The notes beneath the pieces are model-generated. The model searched no databases and was not told where the DNA came from. It was given only the letters and a program-made list of their open reading frames with translations. This document shows positions 13,325 through 20,624 of a DNA stretch of 24,537 nt, piece after piece. The stretch's first letter is position 1. Every line of letters begins with the position of its first letter. The translations under genes and the position numbers were made by a program. This stretch comes from CAZUXY01 sp964624235 (GTDB lineage: Bacteria; Spirochaetota; UBA4802; UBA5368), in the NCBI GenBank assembly GCA_964624235.1, contig CAZUXY010000062.1:1-24537 (forward strand), read 5' to 3'.

Positions 13325-15030
13325 ATGAAAAAGTATTTTAAAGGCCACTTAGCGGTGGCCTTTTTACTGCTGGCCGTAATACCCCTGGTGAAAACATGCG
13401 GTGCGGCTGGATTCAACACCACCAGATTCCTGATACACATGACGGCGCTCGCCCCGGTGCTGGTGTTCGCCGTCAGAGGTATTAAACACGGCAAAGACCT
13501 GCAGATCGGCATTACAACACCGGACCTTTTGATCGGCATCTTTNNNNNNNNNNGTACTTCTGTTCTTACTTCACCTCCTACAACCCCGGGGTTTCATTGA
13601 CCGTTTTGATTGAAGAGTTCACTTTTATTGTTCTCTATATGGTTTTCAGGGTGTTGTTCACCCTTTTCGGAGAGGATGAGGGTTTCGAACGGGTTATAGT
13701 CGTTTCCGTGGCCTTTGCCGCCTGTGCCCTGTCACTGTGGGGTATGCTCCAGTACTTTCTGGATTTCGATGTGCCGTCAGGGCTTAAGATGCTTTTTAAA
13801 ACCCACCACTTCCCGGTTATCGCGTCCATGGGAAATCCCAATTTTCTGGCGGAATATCTCACGCTGTCGCTGCCGGTGGCGGTCTGCGGCATGTATTTCT
13901 TCAGGCCTTCATGGATACTCATTCCGGTTATAATGGTTATTGGATCGACTGTTTTTCTCACGTATTCCAGGCTGGCCTGGGTGATTTTTCTTTTCTCGAT
14001 GATAATATTGCTGGTACCCGCGCCACGTGAGAAGCGCAAACTCCTGGCGGTTGCGTTTACGGCGGTACTGGTCTTTTCGGGTTCTTTATTTATACATCAC
14101 TGGAAAACCGGTTCCTCAAGGGCCCAGAGGATAGTAAACAGTTTCAGTTCCTCACGGGAAGCTCCTCTGTTTGAGCGATCGGTACTTTATGCCTCGGCGG
14201 TAGCCATGCTGAAAGACGCGGGCATCACCGGTATGGGACCGGGTATGTTCGGTTACCGGTATATCGACTACCAGGGGGAGACCGTCAGAAGAAATCCCGC
14301 CGCATTCAATGTCAGGCACCTGGTAGACCTGGATCACGCTCATGCCGACATTCTTGAAATCGGCATCGACGCGGGATATCCCGCCATGATTGCGTATATT
14401 ATGCTTCTGGGATTCACCTCGATGCGCGGCGTAACGATGTTTCGAAGCGGACAGGTGCGCGGGGTGTTGCAGTGTCTGATGTTGCTGCCCGCGGTGTTCC
14501 TGTTGTTTTCCTCCCTGTCCTTCCCCTTTTATATCCCCGCGAGCCGACAGCTTCTGTACCTGGGTCTGGCCTTCGTCGCTTCACGCTGCAGAACGGTCCG
14601 TGTCTGTAAGGCAAACGCGCGCCCGATGGTCGTTTTTTGCATTCCCGTGCTGGCAATGTATACCTGGCTGAATGTCGCGTATATCGCCTCATTTTATCAT
14701 AACGAAAAGGGGCTTGAGTGCTTCCGGCGCGACCCCGTTTGCGCATTGTCCCGCTTCAGCTCGGGGATCAGGGCCTATCCCTACAACGGGTATAATTATT
14801 TTTCCATGGGTGCGCTGCTGCTGAATGAAGGGAGTCCATACGGCCTGTTATATCTTGAAGAATCCCTGTCCTGCCTGAGGAATTCCTCCACCTTCCTTTA
14901 CCTAGCCAGGGGCTATCGTGAACACGGAAGGATCGATGAAGCGGGGAGATGGTACCGGTATATCACCATGCTTCGTCCTGATATGACAGACGCCCTGCGC
15001 GAGTACGAAGAAATAATTGACGGGGAATAG
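13325..15030 (+). CDS. O-antigen ligase/polymerase-like membrane protein with TPR-like tail, interrupted by an assembly gap
   Basis: This polytopic membrane protein resembles the Wzy_C/O-antigen ligase family, which joins or polymerises glycans on the periplasmic face. Landmarks after the gap are GNPNFLAEYLTLSLPVA, TYSRLAWV, GITGMGPGMFGY, a large loop ending HAHADILEIGIDAGYPAMIA, further membrane helices, and a C-terminal TPR-like part (YFSMGALLLNEGSPYGLLYL to RWYRYITMLRPDMTDALREY). The 10 Ns at 13544-13553 split it into two frames. Before the gap the frame reads to ...DLLIGIF; after it the open frame can be followed back to YFCSYFTSYNPGVSL, so one gene is intended and the true gap length must be 2 modulo 3. 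ATG at 13325 lacks a Shine-Dalgarno and a terminator-like hairpin overlaps its first codons, so the true start may be further in. Confidence 0.8.
13340..13365 (+). terminator. intrinsic terminator-like hairpin overlapping the ligase 5' end
   Basis: AAAGGCCAC (13340-13348) pairs with GTGGCCTTT (13355-13363) over a 6-base loop, and the T-run continues to 13365. It sits 34 bases after the stop of the repeat-tailed gene, an ideal terminator position, yet also within codons 6-14 of the next open frame. It may terminate the upstream operon or act as an attenuator. Confidence 0.6.
13544..13553. other. assembly gap (10 Ns)
   Basis: A run of exactly ten unknown bases, the usual placeholder length for a scaffold gap of unknown size. 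It falls inside the O-antigen-ligase-like gene and shifts the frame (upstream codons start at positions 2 modulo 3, downstream at 1 modulo 3). Confidence 0.98.
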
Positions 15031-15039
15031 GGTAGATAC

Positions 15040-15092
15040 TATAACACACTGACCGCGGAGGTGATGTACGGTTATCCGGCGGTCCTGTTATA
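15040..15092 (+). promoter_or_regulatory. bipartite stem-loop upstream of moaD
   Basis: TATAACA (15040-15046) pairs with TGTTATA (15086-15092), and inside it GACCGC (15051-15056) pairs with GCGGTC (15079-15084), leaving a 4:1 internal loop and a 22-base apical loop. It lies between the ligase gene and moaD. It does not match the published Moco RNA motif as far as I can judge by eye, and no T-tract follows. It could be a leader structure or a transcript end. Confidence 0.35.
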
Positions 15093-15128
15093 ACAATACG
15101 CGTAATGGATACTCACTGATTATATGCC

Positions 15129-15374
15129 ATGAAAATACAGATCAGACCGTTTGCCGCCGTAAAAGACATATGCGGATTTGAAGTAAAAGAGGTGCTGGTC
15201 TCCTCTGCCGTGACCGCGAGGGGTGTCGCCGAACGTCTGGCAATCGAATATCCACGGCTTGCCGAATTGCTGGACAGCCTGCTCTACGCGGTCAATGAAG
15301 AATATGCCGATGGAGACCGTAAGCTTGCCGATAACGATGTCCTCGCGCTTTTCCCTCCGGTGAGCGGAGGCTGA
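15129..15374 (+). CDS. moaD: molybdopterin synthase sulphur-carrier subunit MoaD
   Basis: The 81-residue beta-grasp protein ends in Gly-Gly (PPVSGG), the tail that is adenylated and thiocarboxylated before donating sulphur to precursor Z. Conserved features are the opening strand MKIQIRPFA, the AVNEEYA segment near residue 54 and the DNDVLALFPPVSGG terminus. Length is normal. It is followed after 4 bases by moaE, its partner subunit. No Shine-Dalgarno is obvious before the ATG at 15129. MoaA, MoaC and the activating MoeB-type enzyme are not in the window. Confidence 0.93.
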   Translation: MKIQIRPFAAVKDICGFEVKEVLVSSAVTARGVAERLAIEYPRLAELLDSLLYAVNEEYADGDRKLADNDVLALFPPVSGG

Positions 15375-15378
15375 CCGC

Positions 15379-15795
15379 GTGCGCCGGGTGCGAATACAGA
15401 GGGAGCCCATCGATCCCGCCGATTTGCTGAAAAAAACCGGCACCCCCGCCGACGGGGCCGTGCTCAGTTTCTGCGGCACGGCAAGGAATCGGTCGGCCGG
15501 ACGTGAGGTGTTGTATCTCTATTACGATATCTACCCTGACATGGCCCTGAAGGAACTGGAAAAAATAGCCGACCTGGCCGTAGAGAAATGGAAGCTGGGG
15601 AGCTGTATCATTATACATCGTTACGGCAGGGTGGAGGCGGGGGAGATCAGCGTCTTTATCGGGATTTCAACTCCCCATCGAAACGAAGGCTTCGATGCGT
15701 TACGGTACATCATCGACAGCATCAAGCGGACCGTTCCCATATGGAAAAAGGAGCATTTTGCCGACGGATCGGTCTGGGTGTCCGAACAGCACTAA
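15379..15795 (+). CDS. moaE: molybdopterin synthase catalytic subunit MoaE
   Basis: MoaE pairs with MoaD to convert precursor Z into molybdopterin. The 138-residue protein shows AVLSFCGTARNRSAGR (28-43, the family F-G--R motif), IIIHRYGRVEAGE, STPHRNEGFDALRYIID and the catalytic-lysine segment TVPIWKKEHFADGSVWV near the C-terminus, which corresponds to the two active-site lysines of E. coli MoaE. The start is GTG at 15379 with GGAGG 8 bases upstream, inside the end of moaD. It converges with the HEPN gene, with 2 bases between the stop codons. Confidence 0.94.
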   Translation: MRRVRIQREPIDPADLLKKTGTPADGAVLSFCGTARNRSAGREVLYLYYDIYPDMALKELEKIADLAVEKWKLGSCIIIHRYGRVEAGEISVFIGISTPHRNEGFDALRYIIDSIKRTVPIWKKEHFADGSVWVSEQH

Positions 15796-15797
15796 GC

Positions 15798-16178
15798 CTA
15801 CAGCCCGATCTTCTCCAGTATGCACTTCCTGACTGATGCCGCCTTGTGATAAAACTCCCGGGCGGTCTCTACACTTACTTTTTTTTCAGGATCGGCCGCG
15901 GCCAGGTCACTGGCTTTTTTGGTTTCCCTGAATGTGGACAGGATGTCGATCCCGTTCCATCCCGACGGCTCGAAGTAACGTTCGGCGAGTTTAATAATTT
16001 TTCCCGGATCGTCTGAGTCTTCGTCATGGTCGATAAGAAGCAGCCGTATGCTGTAAAAAAGGGAAAGATATGAAAAAACCAGGGAATCCCCGTATTTCCC
16101 GGCGTCGATCATAATCCCCGCCATCTCGAGTTTTTCCCTGCTCAGTGACAGACGCAGGTTGAGTTTTTCGTTTGTCAT
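15798..16178 (-). CDS. HEPN-like helical protein
   Basis: The 126-residue, all-helical protein has the pattern of HEPN domains: KLNLRLSLSREKLEMAGIMI, then GKYGDSLVFSYLSLFYSIRLLL (27-48, the family's A--AYYA-FH--A helix pair) and a final helix AREFYHKAASVRKCILEKIG. Many HEPN proteins are RNases marked by R-x4-6-H; I see no such motif, so a toxin activity is not supported. No MNT nucleotidyltransferase partner is adjacent. The ATG at 16178 has AGGA upstream, and a strong promoter lies about 150 bases further up (16336-16363). Role unknown. Confidence 0.68.
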   Translation of the reverse strand: MTNEKLNLRLSLSREKLEMAGIMIDAGKYGDSLVFSYLSLFYSIRLLLIDHDEDSDDPGKIIKLAERYFEPSGWNGIDILSTFRETKKASDLAAADPEKKVSVETAREFYHKAASVRKCILEKIGL

Positions 16179-16233
16179 TGCCGTCCTGGATGTGGTGTTT
16201 TAATCCATGTGCCGCTTGCGTTGAATGCTGTAC

Positions 16234-16260
16234 ATGGCCGGGCATATGTTGCCCCGGCAT
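16234..16260 (-). promoter_or_regulatory. GC-rich imperfect hairpin in the HEPN gene leader
   Basis: GCCGGGC (16237-16243) faces GCCCCGGC (16251-16258), forming a 7-bp stem with one bulged base. It lies in the approximately 150-base leader between the predicted transcript start near 16329 and the HEPN ATG. Confidence 0.3.
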
Positions 16261-16335
16261 GATGATCATTTTCGCCGAAAAAGTAAAAATAGTTTACTGC
16301 CGTACGCGTTTCTGCTATCCCTGCACTTCGTATCA

Positions 16336-16363
16336 AGTATACAGCGGCAGGGAGCGGTGTCAA
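16336..16363 (-). promoter_or_regulatory. strong sigma-70-like promoter for the HEPN gene
   Basis: On the minus strand a perfect TTGACA (16358-16363) and TATACT (16336-16341, five of six) are 16 bases apart. The transcript would start near 16329 and carry a leader of about 150 bases. The same boxes and spacing occur before flaA (20704-20731). Confidence 0.6.
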
Positions 16364-16405
16364 CCAGCAATTCGAGCGAAAAAGACTCTGCAGGATGATT
16401 GCGCC

Positions 16406-16434
16406 TTGACATACTCTTACGGCGGTGATATCAC
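16406..16434 (+). promoter_or_regulatory. promoter predicting a leaderless transcript
   Basis: Perfect TTGACA (16406-16411) is followed after 17 bases by TATCAC (16429-16434, four of six). The transcript start expected 6-8 bases further on coincides with the ATG at 16441, and the gene has no Shine-Dalgarno. Both facts fit a leaderless mRNA. Confidence 0.5.
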
Positions 16435-16436
16435 CG
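16423..16436. promoter_or_regulatory. 14-bp perfect palindrome over the -10 box, candidate operator
   Basis: CGGTGATATCACCG is a perfect 14-base palindrome that covers the -10 element and ends four bases before the ATG at 16441. A dimeric repressor bound here would block RNA polymerase. The palindrome is seen directly; the regulator is unknown. Confidence 0.45.
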
Positions 16437-16440
16437 GAAC

Positions 16441-17205
16441 ATGGTGATTGCGCTTTTATCCGATTTCGGCGCCGCTGATATCTATGCGGGAGTGATGAAA
16501 GGGGTGATCGCCGCCGCCAATCCCGGGGCGCGGGTTATCGATATCAGCCATGACGTAAAGCCTTTTTCCCTGGTAAACGCCCAGTACCTGCTGTACGCTT
16601 CATACCGTTTTTTCCCAAAAGGAACGGTTTTTGCGGTGGTGGTTGATCCGGGTGTGGGGACCGGGAGGGCGGTGCTGCTCGCTCAGGATGAACGATGGAG
16701 TTACCTGCTCCCCGATAACGGTATAATCAGCGCGGTGTACTCACCCGGCATGCGGATTTACGCCGTGGACACCACATGTTTAGGGGAAATCTCCCCGACT
16801 TTTCACGGCCGCGATGTTTTTGCCCCGATAGCGGCGGCATTGTCGAAGGGTGAATCTCCAGAAAGCATGGCGAAACCGGCCGGTGCGGTGGTACGGTTGC
16901 CTTTCCCCCGCTACCGGCATGAAAACAACAGGGTTTATGGGCAGGTGCTGCACGTCGACACCTACGGAAATGTAATCACCTCCATACCGGCGGAAGGGTT
17001 CCCCGATCATGACCACGGTGCGGCGGTCTTTCTTACTACCCGGGTTGAACTGGTGCGATGCGATACTTTCGGGAATATTCCCGGGGGGATGGGAGGATTA
17101 TACGCGGGAAGTTCGGGATTCATGGAGATGGCGCTCTCCGAAGAATCATTCGCGAAACGATACGGAGTGACAATAGAACAGGAGTTGAGGATAGAGTTCA
17201 TATGA
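16441..17205 (+). CDS. SAM hydroxide adenosyltransferase (DUF62 family)
   Basis: Members of this family split S-adenosylmethionine with hydroxide to adenosine and methionine, and are related to fluorinase and chlorinase. The 254-residue protein has LLSDFGAADIYAGVMKGVI (5-23), DPGVGTGR (69-76), PDNG (91-94), TFHGRDVFAPIAA (120-132) and the C-terminal domain motif DTYGNVITSI. Asp69, Arg76 and His122 match the Asp-Arg-His triad reported for the family's hydrolases, so hydrolysis rather than halogenation is the likely chemistry. Its TGA overlaps the ATG of the next gene (ATGA), showing an operon. A promoter with an overlapping palindrome sits directly before the start. Confidence 0.9.
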   Translation: MVIALLSDFGAADIYAGVMKGVIAAANPGARVIDISHDVKPFSLVNAQYLLYASYRFFPKGTVFAVVVDPGVGTGRAVLLAQDERWSYLLPDNGIISAVYSPGMRIYAVDTTCLGEISPTFHGRDVFAPIAAALSKGESPESMAKPAGAVVRLPFPRYRHENNRVYGQVLHVDTYGNVITSIPAEGFPDHDHGAAVFLTTRVELVRCDTFGNIPGGMGGLYAGSSGFMEMALSEESFAKRYGVTIEQELRIEFI

Positions 17206-18443
17206 GCGGACAAAAAATCATGATACTGGTGGGGGATGGAATGGCGGATTATCCCCTGGATGCGCTGGGCGGAAAAACCCCCCTGCAGGCGGCCGGCACC
17301 CCCAATATGGACCGGCTGGCCCGCGCCGGATTTCTGGGGCTTGCCGGGACCGTGCCCGAAGGCATGGCGCCGGGTAGCGACACCGCCAACCTGTCGATCT
17401 TCGGATACGACCCGCGGGAGAATTACACCGGCAGGGCGCCGCTCGAGGCGGCGAACCTGGGGATACGACTGGGTTCGAAGGATGTCGCCTTCAGGTGCAA
17501 CATCGTACATATTGCCAACGGGATCATGGAAGACTTCAGCGCGGATCATATCGCCCAGCACCTGTCGGAAGCCGTTATAGATGCGGTAAGAAATTCGAAC
17601 TCCAATAATGATCATGAATTCCATACGGGAGTATCCTACCGTAATATCATGGTATGGAAGAATTTTCCCGCCGCAGAGCTTCCGGAGACTACTCCACCCC
17701 ATGACATCCAGGGTAAGGGAGTGGACCCGCATCTGCCTCGCGGAGGGGGTCCGGCTGAAGAGCTCTGTGGAATTATGGCTTCATCCGCGGCCGCCATAGC
17801 GAACTCAGTTGAGGTGGCGCGGCTCAAAACCGAAGGGGTCCGGGGGAATCCCACCCAGGTATGGCTGTGGGGGGCCGGCAGAAAACCCGCAATGAAATCC
17901 CTTAAAGAACTCTACGGCCTGCACGGTTACACGATCTCCGCCGTGGACCTGATTCATGGAATAGGCAGAACCGTGGGGCTGGAGCCCTGGCGCGTCGACG
18001 GGGTCACCGGTTACCTGGATACCAACTACGAGGGCAAGGCTGCCGCGGCGCTGGAGGCGATGGAATCGTCGAATTTCGTCTTTCTGCATGTTGAATCCCC
18101 CGATGAATCCGGCCACGAGGGAAACCTGGAGCATAAGATCCGGGCCATCGAGGATTTCGACAACCGGGTGGTGGGGCCCGTTATGGAAGGCATGAAGAAG
18201 TTCGACGATTATACCGTGCTCCTTATGCCTGACCATCCGACCCCCATCGTTTTACGGACCCATGCGGCGGACCCCGTACCGTTCTGTATCTACAGTTCAA
18301 AGCCGGTAACGGCGCCAGACTACCGGGGTAACGCCGTAAAGGGATTCTCCGAAGAAGATGCCCGCGGTACCGGCCTGTGTATCAACGAGGCTTACCGGCT
18401 TATCGGCTGTATCATAAACAGAAACATTTCGACACGGGGTTAG
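17202..18443 (+). CDS. ApgM-type cofactor-independent phosphoglycerate mutase, or proposed homoserine kinase
   Basis: The 413-residue protein belongs to the alkaline-phosphatase superfamily branch of archaeal-type phosphoglycerate mutases. Metal and catalytic sites are visible: Asp12 in VGDGMADYP, Ser59 in PGSDTANLS, Asp301 and His305 in ESPDESGHEG, Asp344-His345 in MPDHPTPI, and His354 in RTHAADPVPF. A bacterial subgroup with this same TPNMDR, GYLDTNYEGK and PDHPTPI pattern has been proposed to be homoserine kinase rather than glycolytic mutase, so the substrate is open. The ATG at 17202 overlaps the previous stop by four bases, which fixes the start despite a longer open frame back to 17058. 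The next gene starts 3 bases after its stop. Confidence 0.88.
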   Translation: MSGQKIMILVGDGMADYPLDALGGKTPLQAAGTPNMDRLARAGFLGLAGTVPEGMAPGSDTANLSIFGYDPRENYTGRAPLEAANLGIRLGSKDVAFRCNIVHIANGIMEDFSADHIAQHLSEAVIDAVRNSNSNNDHEFHTGVSYRNIMVWKNFPAAELPETTPPHDIQGKGVDPHLPRGGGPAEELCGIMASSAAAIANSVEVARLKTEGVRGNPTQVWLWGAGRKPAMKSLKELYGLHGYTISAVDLIHGIGRTVGLEPWRVDGVTGYLDTNYEGKAAAALEAMESSNFVFLHVESPDESGHEGNLEHKIRAIEDFDNRVVGPVMEGMKKFDDYTVLLMPDHPTPIVLRTHAADPVPFCIYSSKPVTAPDYRGNAVKGFSEEDARGTGLCINEAYRLIGCIINRNISTRG

Positions 18444-18446
18444 ATC

Positions 18447-19910
18447 ATGGGAAAATATATTAAAATAACCGCCGCCGTCGCGGGTGTGGCAGTGCTGGCA
18501 GTGCTTGCGGTACTCCTTTTGCGAGGGGATGATTTCAAACGGGCGGTAAGGGATTTCGACAAAGGCAATTATGAAGATTCCATTAAACTGCTTAATCGTC
18601 TGGCAAAAACCGCCGACTACGATCCGGGAGAACGCATCTACTATTACCGCTGCAGGGCGCTGAACGCCCTTGCCGACTCCCTGGAACGGAAATACGGTGA
18701 TGAGCTTAAAGCGGTGGTTTCCGTTAGTGAACAGGGCCGGCAGAAGGAAAAACAGTATCTTGATAAAAAGCTTGCGTCACTGAACGGGGACCTCGATGCG
18801 GACCTTGCGCTGGTCATTCAGGGCCGCAGTGCGCGCATCGTATCCAGGGGAAAATTCTATGATGAGTTCGCTTCCCGCTATAAAGGCAGCCGGTATCTGG
18901 AGGACCTTGACCTGGATGAAGTACGAAAGGTGGAAAAAACCGAGCCACGGCAGCTGTTGAACGCGATTTCAGGTTTTTACGGGAAATATCCCCGTACCAT
19001 GTATATCCCGCAACTGGTTAAGATGGTTTTCGCCCACATGAGAGAGGGGATAATCCCGGTAAAGGGGAGGGAGGATTTTATTAGGGAACTGATAATGGAC
19101 TTCGCGTCCAGGTATCCTACCAGCGCGGAGGTGCAGCGGCTTTTCCAGTGCACGGGGAACGATGTCAACCTGAGAAACTCGCCTGGAGTTGAGGGCAGCC
19201 TCGTGGGGAAGGTGAAGAAGGGGGAGATCCTTCTGCAACTGGAAAAATCCATGGACACACAGCAGGTCGGCGATGTACGAGATTACTGGTACCGGGTGAG
19301 CACCATGCGGGGGATCAAGGGATGGATATTCGGGAAGTTCCTCGAAGCGCTGAAGGTCGAGAAGGTTGAAGGCCGCGGCGGGGAGACCTGGGGACTGGAG
19401 GAGTACTTCAGGGAATGGGAAGACTCCAATACGCCGGGTAACTGGATGCATATCGTGAACGGCGACAGGTCCGCCGTGTCATTCAGCGTCAGGGGGGAGG
19501 GGAAAATCGTCAAGCTCAACTCCCCCAGGGGCAAGCGCGCGGGACTTTTCAGAAGATTCGCCGCGGGTGAGGCGTACACCGTGAATGCCAGGGGGCGTTT
19601 CGTCGCGGGGGACCCCTTTGTCCTGTTCGCGGTGGTAATGGGGAACAACCGGGGATATTATCTCAGACTGGGGAATGAGGAGATCGAGCTCTCCGGCAGA
19701 AAAATACCGTTGCATTCATCAGACATGCACGTCTATGAACTCATTTATGAAGGAGGCAACCGGGCCACCCTCAAGGTGGACGGTGAGGTGATCCTGAGCC
19801 GTGTCCCTCCAACCGCTGAAAAAGACCTGTCGGACCGGGGGATATACTGTTGCTATTCAGGAGACGACGGGGCCTCGATGGGGGAACTGGAGTACATAAA
19901 GATAAAATAA
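18447..19910 (+). CDS. membrane-anchored SH3-domain protein with LamG-like C-terminus
   Basis: The 487-residue protein has an N-terminal hydrophobic anchor (ITAAVAGVAVLAVLAVLLLR, 7-26) and a helical TPR-like part (about 28-230, beginning FDKGNYEDSIKLLNRLAK). A bacterial SH3 domain follows at about 232-302 (NDVNLRNSPGVEGSLVGKV through IKGWIFGKFLEAL). The C-terminal beta domain (310-487) has the look of concanavalin/LamG or DUF1080-type jelly rolls (NRGYYLRLGNEEIEL, LKVDGEVI, DRGIYCCYSG). SH3b domains often bind peptidoglycan or peptides, so a periplasmic adaptor role is plausible. It lies 3 bases after the mutase gene, ends the operon, and is followed by a clear terminator. No specific family is recognised for the full architecture. 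Confidence 0.85.
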   Translation: MGKYIKITAAVAGVAVLAVLAVLLLRGDDFKRAVRDFDKGNYEDSIKLLNRLAKTADYDPGERIYYYRCRALNALADSLERKYGDELKAVVSVSEQGRQKEKQYLDKKLASLNGDLDADLALVIQGRSARIVSRGKFYDEFASRYKGSRYLEDLDLDEVRKVEKTEPRQLLNAISGFYGKYPRTMYIPQLVKMVFAHMREGIIPVKGREDFIRELIMDFASRYPTSAEVQRLFQCTGNDVNLRNSPGVEGSLVGKVKKGEILLQLEKSMDTQQVGDVRDYWYRVSTMRGIKGWIFGKFLEALKVEKVEGRGGETWGLEEYFREWEDSNTPGNWMHIVNGDRSAVSFSVRGEGKIVKLNSPRGKRAGLFRRFAAGEAYTVNARGRFVAGDPFVLFAVVMGNNRGYYLRLGNEEIELSGRKIPLHSSDMHVYELIYEGGNRATLKVDGEVILSRVPPTAEKDLSDRGIYCCYSGDDGASMGELEYIKIK

Positions 19911-19934
19911 AAGCAGGACCAGGGCCCTGCTTTT
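19909..19934. terminator. bidirectional intrinsic terminator
   Basis: AAAAGCAGG (19909-19917) pairs with CCTGCTTTT (19926-19934) around an 8-base loop. The A-rich and T-rich arms make it work on both strands, and it lies between the convergent SH3-protein and flaA genes. Confidence 0.85.
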
Positions 19935-19958
19935 ATAAGGAACATTCAGGGAATTATA

Positions 19959-20624
19959 CTACCACTCGTCGCTCTGGCGATCGGTGTATTTTTCCCTGAC
20001 CAGGGCGGTTATGTCATCTATGTAGAAATAGTTCCATATAGGGAGCCGGTCGGTATTGCCCGGCAGGTAAAGGATCTTGATTATGACGATCTCCCTTTTC
20101 TGGGTGAGATACTTGTCTTCCTGGGCGACATCATCGGGTATTTTAACCGTCAGTTTTCTCCATCCCAGGTAATTGAGTTTGCCGAAAGACAGACGATGTG
20201 TTCTGCCGTTGGCGTCACTTACGAAAATCGACAGCTCTCCGGAAAAATTTTTACCGTATACCCACATCGATATGGTTCTGCAGTATTTGTCGATGGCGAG
20301 TTTCCTGGAAGGATTGACGGTCAGCGCGTCACCCCTTTTGCCGAATATCTTCAGCCCCAGGTATTTTTTTGAGTTGCCTATAGGGGCGGGGAAATCTTCC
20401 CGTATCGCGGCGCCTGCCTTCTGATCCTTCGATTTGGTAAACGTAATGTCTTTATCGGTGTAGGTCGTAGTCTCAAAATCTTCCACCGTGATTTCACGGT
20501 ATAACTGATCTCCTATCGGGGTCTTTTCGGTGTCTCCCGGTTTTTTTTCCGCGGTTTTATCCTGGGTATAAGCAGGTAATGCCATCAGCAGAGTAAAGAG
20601 CGCGTACACGAGTGCTTTCTTCAT
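19959..20624 (-). CDS. flaA: FlaA-type flagellar filament outer-layer protein
   Basis: FlaA proteins sheath the periplasmic flagellar filament of spirochaetes. The 221-residue protein has a signal peptide (MKKALVYALFTLLMALPAYT, then Q). The FlaA pattern follows: ITVEDFET near residue 45, KYLGLKIFGKRGDALTVNPS, ISMWVYGKNFSGELSIFVSD, NGRTHRLSFGKLNYLGWRKL with VKIPDD shortly after, and a closing FYIDDITAL. The start is ATG at 20624, with GGAGGAACC upstream; the open frame extends 20 codons further but without a signal-peptide-like start. A strong promoter lies at 20704-20731. No other flagellar gene is in the window; lone flaA loci are known in spirochaetes. Which FlaA paralogue it is cannot be told. 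Confidence 0.85.
   Translation of the reverse strand: MKKALVYALFTLLMALPAYTQDKTAEKKPGDTEKTPIGDQLYREITVEDFETTTYTDKDITFTKSKDQKAGAAIREDFPAPIGNSKKYLGLKIFGKRGDALTVNPSRKLAIDKYCRTISMWVYGKNFSGELSIFVSDANGRTHRLSFGKLNYLGWRKLTVKIPDDVAQEDKYLTQKREIVIIKILYLPGNTDRLPIWNYFYIDDITALVREKYTDRQSDEW

Noticed and set aside
12940..13539. 199-codon minus-strand frame rich in GVPGYRGVP-type repeats
   Set aside because: It is the antisense reading of the GTP-repeat coding region and has no start signals.
15063..15092. Nine-codon leader peptide (MYGYPAVLL) before moaD
   Set aside because: The Shine-Dalgarno is only two bases from the ATG and no attenuation logic is visible; the stem-loop explains the sequence better.
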